Assembly: GCA_001949185.1 (NCBI GenBank)
Contig: BDGG01000002.1
Location: 589,783 to 653,782 of the forward strand
From: Ramazzottius varieornatus
Taxonomy: Eukaryota; Tardigrada; Eutardigrada; Parachela; Ramazzottiidae
Direction of reading: 5' to 3'
DNA length: 64,000 nt
How positions within the stretch are numbered: the stretch's first letter is position 1; each line of letters starts with the position of its first letter. This document shows, one piece after another, positions 57,278 to 64,000 of this stretch. Under the pieces are notes generated by a model. The model was not told where the DNA came from. It made no database searches and saw only the letters and a program-made list of their open reading frames with translations. The position numbers and the translations under genes were made by a program.

Positions 57278-58465
57278 CTATTCGAAGATTTTGTGGACAG
57301 CGGACAGAAAGTCCGGTAGAGGAGGTGGCGCAATGACGGGCGGACCACTCGGAGGCAGAACAGGTCCTGAAGGTGGGGTGGGTTGTCCGATAACCGGTGG
57401 GAGAGTCATGTCGGTACTACCGGTCGCAGGCGGGGTCACAGTGGGAATATTATTGAATGTTTGATCTACCGGACATTGAGGCTTATTTTTGCACTGGCTG
57501 CAACGACCGAGACAACGAATTCCCAGCGTGTTGGTGCGATCTCGAGCAATGGCGCACCGGACACTTTGCAGATCGGGAACTTCTTGGCCGTTGGTCATGC
57601 AGATGGTCGGTTGTAAAAAGACAGCGTAGCCGAAACCGTCACCGCCGGAATACGTGAAGGCCCCAACGAAGAAGCGCTTGTTGGCTTCGGCCATGAGGGC
57701 GGGATTGGCTGTGGTGGATGTTGTCCAAACAGCGCGTGGCTTTCCCCCGGAGCTTGGCCCGCGTCCGCGCCCACCACCACCGCGACCGACACTACTGGAT
57801 CCGCCACCACGGCCACCACCGTAACCGTATCCATGATGGTGGCCCCAACCTCCGAAGTAGCCGAAGCCTCCGACGTAGGGGTTATAAAACGGTCGTGGGC
57901 AGACATTCGGTCGACCTTTGAGAAATTGAAAATTCTGCCAACGACTACATGTGCGTACGTCAACATTGTACCAAAACTCCTGCGTCTTACCGCTGTACGG
58001 GCTCAATGGATAAGTCTGGCAGGGACATCCGCCCAAACAGCGGACTCCGAGATCTGTCAAGGCAACCCAAAGTATGTAAAGTCGCTCTTGTCTGGTTGAC
58101 ATGGATCGGTCGGGCTTTAGAGAGACCCTGGCTTCTTACGTACTTTGACCTTGGGCGAACTGCTGTGCGAGGTTCAGTTCGCAGACGTTGGTGTAGCTCT
58201 TGCCATCATTTCCGCAAACAGCAGTTTGGGCAGCGGCTCCGGGTGGACAGACGCATTGTTGGGAATTCTGTGCTCGTACAGCTGAAAATAACAGTAGGAC
58301 ATGATTATAATCTCGTACTCAGTACTACCGCGACAAACTAGAGGAAACTCCATATAAATAACACAAAAATTGAAAAACAGTAAACTAGGATAAAACAGAT
58401 AACGGTAACGGCTCATCACGCTCACCTTGAATCAACAACAGAACGACTGCGGCAAAGGCCAACAT
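57278..58465 (-). CDS. Secreted Kazal-domain protein with Gly- and Pro-rich regions
   Basis: Four exons (58465-58426, 58281-58144, 58053-57991, 57915-57278) sum to 879 bp, or 292 residues. A short signal peptide (MLAFAAVVLLLIQG) leads into a Kazal domain: CVCPPGAAAQTAVCGNDGKS followed by YTNVCELN, closing at LGVRCLGGCPC. Kazal domains inhibit serine proteases. A His/Gly-rich stretch follows (GGWGHHHGYGYGGGRGGG). A second segment, KRFFVGAFTYSGGDGFGYAV with further Cys (IRCLGRCSQCKNKPQC), is shared with the paralogue, and a Pro-rich tail ends the protein. Intron 3 is 75 bp, in frame and open, so a retained-intron form could be translated. TATAAAA lies about 90 bp upstream and AATAAA downstream. 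Extracellular protease inhibition or a structural matrix role are both possible. Confidence 0.82.
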
Positions 58466-58552
58466 TTTCCTACTGTGCGAACAATCGATCTGCGCAGATT
58501 GAGAGGACCAGGATCACCCTCAAAAACGGCTTCTGCCAAAAAAGTCATCAGG

Positions 58553-58559
58553 TTTTATA
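58553..58559 (-). promoter_or_regulatory. TATA box for the Kazal gene
   Basis: TATAAAA on the minus strand, about 90 bp upstream of the ATG at 58465. Confidence 0.55.
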
Positions 58560-59147
58560 GGCGTGGACCGCAGTTTCTGAAATGGGACCTCTTCATCGAT
58601 GCCCGCAGTGTCACTCAAGCACTCCAGACCACCAGGAAACCAAGGGAGCACCACGGCTTGCAGTCACGTTCGTGCAAACCCAGCGCTTCTACTGTGACGT
58701 CTTTTGGCGTCAGCAAAACCAAAGGCCTGCCTTTCCACTTCTCCGCTTTTGCACAGCGACGCTCATTTCAAGTGGGCTGTTCTCCTAGGTTTTGTATTGT
58801 TTTATGATGGTGCAGTGGATAACTGTAGATAGATTTAATGAGTAATTTTCTCGCAGAAAGCATGTCGACGGTTCTCCGACAACGTCAAAGATAAACTAAC
58901 TCGTAAGTGGAGACATTAGAGGGCAGTACTGAATTATTTAGGTCTCTACAGCGCGGCTAGCATTTGGAAGTCTTCCTTGTGTATTCATTGCATTTTTTTG
59001 GCAGTTCGAACTTGTTATTGTAAAGAGCTCTTTCGTTTCTTTGTCGTTGGGTTTGCGGCTCTTGAAGGCGACTTGACATCAAAATCTTAAAACTAAAGGC
59101 GACTTCTTTCGTCTTTTGGCCGGCGGACTCTTTGACGATGACTTATT
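58560..59147. other. Upstream spacer, nothing recognised
   Basis: Plus-strand frames here have no family and overlap the Kazal promoter. No repeat seen. Confidence 0.4.
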
Positions 59148-59345
59148 TTAGGTGTTGGTGCTGGTCTCCGAACTATGATACTCGGTTTCCACAGCCCGCA
59201 AGGCACAGATCGATGTTTTCCTGGACGGTTTTTCCACTGTGACCGATTCTGAGCTTATACCATCAGATGCGGTGTGCAGAAGAAGCAAACTGATCGATAA
59301 GTAAACCATGACTGCAAAGAATTCCAACGGCTGCTTCGAATTCAT
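59148..59345 (-). CDS. Possible small secreted protein
   Basis: A 65-codon frame from ATG 59345 has a textbook signal-like N-terminus (LEFFAVMVYLSISLLLLHTA) followed by a polar Ser/Thr/Glu-rich end. It lies between the two Kazal-family loci on the same strand. TATAAA occurs only about 30 bp before the ATG, too close for a normal leader. No family was recognised and it may be chance. Confidence 0.3.
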   Translation of the reverse strand: MNSKQPLEFFAVMVYLSISLLLLHTASDGISSESVTVEKPSRKTSICALRAVETEYHSSETSTNT

Positions 59346-59695
59346 AATGGCAGCGATAGAAGGAAACTAATTTATATCTACCAGGTTCAGCAGCTGTCTA
59401 CTAAAGCCTACCGGGAGAATTTTCTGAAGGGTTTTACGAGAATGTGGGCTGAGAAGGCCCCTACACGATGCCAACGCTGTGGATTGGATGGTGAGTTTTT
59501 CAGCAGAGTGTGGCATCCAAAGTATGCCAGGCACTTCGAGGACTTCGGCAGTTTAGATTTTACCTGGCGCCAGCAACTGACCATGACCGAGAGTTTGGAT
59601 TGCCATCAGGGCAATTTCGTTTCATTTTCCCACGATGGACTGATAAACACAAGGAAAGATTTATTTATATTCTTGCCATGAATTTCTAAAAGGTA
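59346..59695. other. Spacer, nothing recognised
   Basis: Between the small frame and the Kazal-family pseudogene. No motif or repeat seen. Confidence 0.4.
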
Positions 59696-60774
59696 CTAAT
59701 GAAACCTCCTGTCGAAAACTAGGAAAACTTTTCTACTCGAAAATTCTGTGGATTGCAGCGGCGGTGGTGCCTCCACAGCTGGAATGGTTTTGGGAAAGCC
59801 GGGTGCTGCTGGAATACTTGTCTGACCTGGCTCTACCGTCGTCGTGATGGTCGGTGGAACAGTACGGATGGTTTCCGGTCGTTGAGTCACCGGACAGTGC
59901 GTCTGCGGCTTGACTTTGCACTGCGCGCACGGACCCAAGCAGCGCGCTGCAAGAGTCATTGTACGATCGTAGGGGATGGCATATCGCGCCGACTGCAGGT
60001 CCGGAACTTCTCCGGAACTTGGTCAAGCATATTGGTGGTTGCTGGAAGACGGCCAAACCGAAGCCGGCCTTACCGCTGTAAGTGAAGCCACCAACGAAGA
60101 ACTTTTTGTTGGCGTTCGAGACAGGAGTGGTAGCGACGGCTCGTTTCTGACGATGGAGAGCTCGCTCGGTCCAGCCTTCCGTATTCATGTCCTGAAACCC
60201 CTGTCCCATGAGGTGGTTGTGATGTTGATGACCGAACCAGTTGCCAAAGAAGCTGAAACCTCCGATGTAGGGATTGTAGAAAGGCTGAGGGCAGACAGTG
60301 ACTAAATCTACGACATGACGAAAAAATTTCCTTTATAGTCGGAGATTAATAGTTGAGGATCAAGTGTGCACGTGCTTACTGGTAATGAAGCCAATAATGG
60401 TTCCCAAACAGCGAACCCCGAGATCTACGAGGAAAATATCGTTGCAATCGCAAGGTAAGTTTGTGTGACCCAGAAAGAGGAAGAGAGGGAAGACGGGGGA
60501 CATACTTTGATCGGATTGTTGGGCAATATTGTAACGCTTAGGTAAACGTTACGTTTAGATTACAGACGTTGTTGTTGCTCTTGCCATCATTTCCACAGAC
60601 GGAAGTGTGAGCAGCAGGTCCAGCTGGGCAGACACACTGAGATACATTCTGAGACGATGCCCCTGAAAGCGATTAGGTTACAACTGCTATGTGGAAATGG
60701 GTGTTCTGGAAACGTGAAGTTAGGGGCTTATCACCTTGTAAACAGATGACCCAAACTGCGGCCTGTCCGGTGAT
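59696..60774 (-). pseudogene. Dead paralogue of the Kazal gene
   Basis: The exon order follows the neighbour at 58465-57278. Exon 1 is exactly 40 bp in both, but the start codon position reads ATC here (60774-60772) instead of ATG. Exon 2 keeps the first half of the Kazal domain (CVCPAGPAAHTSVCGNDGKS) and then hits an in-frame stop after LNVTFT, beside a small palindrome GTAACG..CGTTAC. Exon 3 (LGVRCLGTIIGFIT) has lost the last Kazal cysteines. The final exon (VCPQPFYNPYIGGF .. KKFFVGGFTYSGKAGFG) shifts frame near 60008-60030, where AAGTTCCGGA is duplicated, and continues in another frame (CLGPCAQCKVKPQTHC). Several independent lesions make an assembly artefact unlikely. A TATAAAA remains upstream at about 60890-60896. 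Confidence 0.8.
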
Positions 60775-61468
60775 CGATGAAGAGGTCACTTTTTCAAAGT
60801 TGTGAGGTTCGCGTCGATGTAAAGTTGCACCACAGTAGGGGTACGTGGAAAGGAAAGAAGTTAGTCTTTCGCTTTTTGAATGGTTCTTTTTTTATATGGA
60901 GTGAAGGTGGGCGACCAAATGGTTTTTGTGCGTGAAGAAGATGTCCATTTCACGCTTCAAGTATTGACTCACGTCATTGTCCTCTCCAGAAACTGGAGGA
61001 CCAACCGCGCGTCAAGCAATTCGAGGCACATGAAAACACCTTTAGGCGTGGTCAGCACGTTTCGTTTTTCGTGTCCCATCATTTTCGAAATTTCGCACTG
61101 TAACTCGGACTATACACTTTCACAGACCTGACAGAAACCTTGCCGGATCGAATGGTTTCGTCTGCAACCCTTCACTCGATAGCTTTGAATCTCTGAAATT
61201 TGTTTGAAACAATCGACATCATCGCGAAAGACGAAACTGGAAAGCTTTTTCTCGGAGTTCCAAAATGCATGCGTACTGTCTACGCTCATAAGAGCTCGCT
61301 GATGCACCACCGGTGGCAGCAGCGGATTGATTTTCACTTCTTTTCTGTCCACAGGTCCACACGAGGAGCTGTTATCATCGGCTCGGCAGCGATGATTCTG
61401 GCCACATTGTTGTTTCATTCTTGACCTGGAGTAGAAATGCTGTGAATGCAATTCTGCATATATCTGGC
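60775..61468. other. Spacer before the serpin-like frame
   Basis: Mostly unremarkable. A hydrophobic stretch (AVIIGSAAMILATLLFH) follows an acceptor-like CCACAG at about 61349-61354 and ends in a stop. It looks like a signal peptide lying one frame away from the serpin and may be its displaced first coding segment. Confidence 0.35.
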
Positions 61469-62035
61469 ATGGCCAGCAACCATCATTCTCATCTGAGTTC
61501 GACAGAAGAAGCCGGGTTCGCTGTTGATCTGTTCAAAGCAGTAGCCAAAGGAACATCGGCAACAGAAAACATCGTCCTGTATCCATCTTCCGCGGAATGG
61601 CTGTTAGCAACATTGTACCCGGGGCTGCGCGAAGACTGCGGTGAAGACTTGTCGAGAGTTCTGCAGCTGAGTGGAAGATCTCTGACCGATTTAACCACAA
61701 AGTTGCAGTCGATAACAAGAAGTCCGGAATCTATGATCTCCTATAGGCTTCGAATAGCCCACCGTGTTTTTGCTGACAGCAGTACTCATGTGCGTTCGGA
61801 TTACGCCAACATCGTTTCTGCTGCACTAAACGGTCTTATCCATACCGTTCCGTTTAAATCGGATCACAGAAAAGCTCATCAGACGCTCGTGAGTTTCGTA
61901 AAGGAGGGCACGGATGGACGCATGTCTGATATCAATGACGACCAATACGCAGCAAACACAAGTTTGATACTGCTCACGAGGGGGTTTAGCCTGTCCTCCA
62001 GTCTCAATTCCGAAACCGAAACGGTAGAAAGATAA
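61469..62035 (+). pseudogene. Truncated serpin
   Basis: Serpins are protease inhibitors of about 370-400 residues that need the whole fold and a reactive-centre loop near the C-terminus. This 188-residue frame matches only the N-terminal third to half: AGFAVDLFKAVAKG, NIVLYPSSAEWLLATLYPG, YRLRIAHRVFADSS, and HQTLVSFVKEGTDGRMSDI before SLILLT. The serpin sequence then stops, replaced by LSSSLNSETETVER and a stop. No beta-sheet core or reactive loop follows in the next 250 bp. An out-of-frame signal-peptide-like segment lies upstream. It is best read as a decayed or truncated copy; missed downstream exons are possible but none were seen before the transposase. Confidence 0.7.
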
Positions 62036-62300
62036 AGAGCTTCCTCTATCGACTGGGACAGTCGTAACCGGCTCAAAACTATCCTGGAAAAGACAGCACG
62101 AAGCGGAAGTGACGTAAGAATCTGGGCGGTACATGGCTATTCCGTCTAATCAAGTGGTTTGATCAACTATTGGTTGATTGGTCTTTTGATTGACGAAACT
62201 GGACTTGCATTGGATTAGCTGGTATTCAGTACAACGGCGAGCCTGTGGATGTTTTCCATGAACATTCTTCCGTTTTCTTTTTCTTCACAATTCGAACGAC

Positions 62301-64000
62301 ATGCATACTGTCAATCCTATGAACATCCTGAAGCTTCTGGAGACAGAATATGGGCAGCACTTCCAGCCAAGCGACTCACCAAGTGCAGCTGATAAGCTGT
62401 TGAAGAAATTTGTCAAAGGTATTGATTCTTACTAATAATGTCGCTGCTGTGTGATATACGAGTTGACTGTTCTGTTTCAGAATTTTTGGACATTCATCAT
62501 AGCCAGGCTGGCTGCCCTGTTTTGCCTACCGAGGAGCTCACTAACACCACAACATTCGATGAGTTCGAGAAGTCCATAACCGAAACCAACCTGTTGAATG
62601 GTTATACAGAGGACGATTTCGATGCTACTCCAGACGATCGTCTCACGAACTACGAACCTCCATCCAACGAAACTGAACCGTCGTCGCGCGGGCTGTTCTT
62701 TCCTAGAATACAGATTCCCAAAGTTCCATTTGATCAAGCAGCCGACGTTGACTGCAAGAAACGGGCCGTGATTTTCTGCTCTGAGCCAGTCACTGAGAAG
62801 CGTCGTGGTCTGTCGTGCATGCAGAAAAGATTCAAGAAGGTAACTAGCGTACGCTAGCTGAACGAATGGGAGACAGTTAGCAGCGGGAGGCTCGCGAATC
62901 GATAAGCTGAAAGCCATGGGAAAACAGTTCTTCCTCTCCAAGCAGAAACCTCACGTCGTAAAAGACATGGACATCCAGCGATGGGCTTTCACAACAAACC
63001 ATGATGTTGGTCTGGCTGGCTTTAAAGCTTCGTCTTGGTGGGTCGCAAAATGCAAACGGTAAGTGTGGAGTGAGAGGCTAGTACGGATGTCATTAAGCAA
63101 AATATCCTAATAGATTTTTTCTTTTAGGTACTTTGGCATTTGCGACGGAAAGACCACCAAGTTTGTCACGGAAAAGTACCTGGAAGAAGAACCGGAAATG
63201 GAGAAGAGAGCGGATGAATGCGTTGCTATAGTCAAATCAAGGATTCAAGCCTATGGGCTGGACTGCTTATAGAATGCAGACCAGTCAGGCTTTGAGTACG
63301 AGATGCTTCCAGGTCGAACTCTGGAATTTGTCGGCGCAAAACATGTTTTGGCACTCACGCGATCAGAAAATTCTATGCCTCACAGTTATACGGTTATGAT
63401 ATGCGTCTCTCCAGGTAAGTTTCCACCGGTTCTCTTCCTCACCCTGCAAGAAGACAAGGGTGTCCTCGGGCCCATCGTCAAACGAGCCATGTACAAAACT
63501 AGAAACCTTCATGTGATCGCTTCGACTTCCGGCAAGATGACCGAGCAGCTGCTCATCGAGTGGTGTGAGAAAGTGTTCTTTCCGCATATGCATCATTACT
63601 GCATATTCCTAGCCGAATTTTGGCCAACGTTCGCTGATGAAGACGTTGTCGAGGAAATCAAACCTGGAGAGCTCGAGTACGAGATTATCACGATTCCACC
63701 CAAAGTAACCAGTCAAATTCAGCCACTTGACGTCCTCTGTTTCCGTATGTACAAGGGATACTTCCGAAAGATTTCCAACTGGATATTCCTGAATGATCAG
63801 CCCGGGCAGGTGCATCACCGAGATTTGATCATTAAACTACATTCGTTGATCTATCAGCAGTTCACTTCGCCCAGATTCCAAAACCTAATCGAACAAGGTT
63901 GGCACTTGTCAGGTTACATTAACAAGTCCTTCACGTCTGTGAATCCGACGGAATTCTCTTTCGATGGTCTGACTGGCCACTGCGACCACGACAGCTGCTC
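62301..64000 (+). pseudogene. Pogo/Tigger-like transposase, disrupted, cut by window end
   Basis: ATG 62301 opens an exon ending at 62418 that joins to 62481 in phase 1 (KFVKG/EFLDIHH). The frame then shows LSCMQKRFKKV, a TAG, NEWETVSSG, a one-base shift and GSRIDKLKAMGKQ: the CENP-B-type region usual before DDE_1. FKASSWWVAKCKRYFGI is the second helix-turn-helix, followed by a further intron (63061-63126). Another TAG (63271-63273) precedes NADQSGFEYE (first Asp). The middle catalytic motif reads FLAEFWPTF, where the family has Asp. QPLDVLCFRMYKGYF holds the third. It continues past the window edge. Two stops, one shift and a lost Asp make it inactive. Confidence 0.75.

Overview
This is a 64 kb piece of an animal nuclear genome. 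Genes are split by many short spliceosomal introns with GT..AG borders, mostly 60-500 bp. The families are metazoan: shugoshin, RFX, an Ig-EGF growth-factor precursor, a Slo1/BK channel, TRH-receptor-like GPCRs and Kazal proteins. Compact genes, small introns and this gene mix suggest a small-genome bilaterian invertebrate. A tardigrade is my first guess, but nothing in the window proves the taxon. All gene models were built by eye from splice sites, reading phase and family motifs. The main models close to whole codon counts, which supports their exon sets.

Layout. 1.7-2.3 kb (+): a small Ser/Arg/Pro-rich membrane protein. 3.9-2.7 kb (-): an alpha-1,3-fucosyltransferase broken by two frameshifts. 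7.4-4.6 kb (-): shugoshin in five exons. 9.3-8.2 kb and 11.0-10.3 kb (-): two secreted glycine-rich proteins. 11.7-16.1 kb (+): a 14-exon RFX factor carrying two RFX DNA-binding domains. 18.4-16.4 kb (-): a neuregulin-like Ig-EGF-TM precursor. 19.4-27.2 kb (+): a 20-exon Slo1-type potassium channel that has lost key calcium- and voltage-sensing residues.

27.2-47.9 kb is a transposon graveyard with no convincing host gene. It holds a Tigger/pogo element with identical 118-bp TIRs, a decayed Harbinger transposase, a broken mariner, large inverted-repeat elements and TA-flanked MITEs. Host genes resume at about 48.8 kb: a small unknown gene (-), two tandem TRH-receptor-like GPCRs (49.7-53.1 and 54.4-56.7 kb, +), and a Kazal/glycine-rich gene (58.5-57.3 kb, -) with a dead paralogue behind it (60.8-59.7 kb, -). 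A truncated serpin (61.5-62.0 kb, +) and a second pogo-like transposase pseudogene, running off the right end, close the window.

A family of short palindromic elements is threaded through introns and gene flanks, with a core stem near CAAGTGGCGCACG..CGTGCGCCACTTG. I count about 22 loci holding one to three hairpins each. They lie in 6-27 kb and 47.9-55.9 kb and are absent from the 27-47.9 kb block. The genes are functionally unrelated: chromosome cohesion, transcription, signalling, excitability and secretion. The clear local relationships are tandem duplications, namely the two GPCRs, the Kazal pair and the doubled RFX domain.
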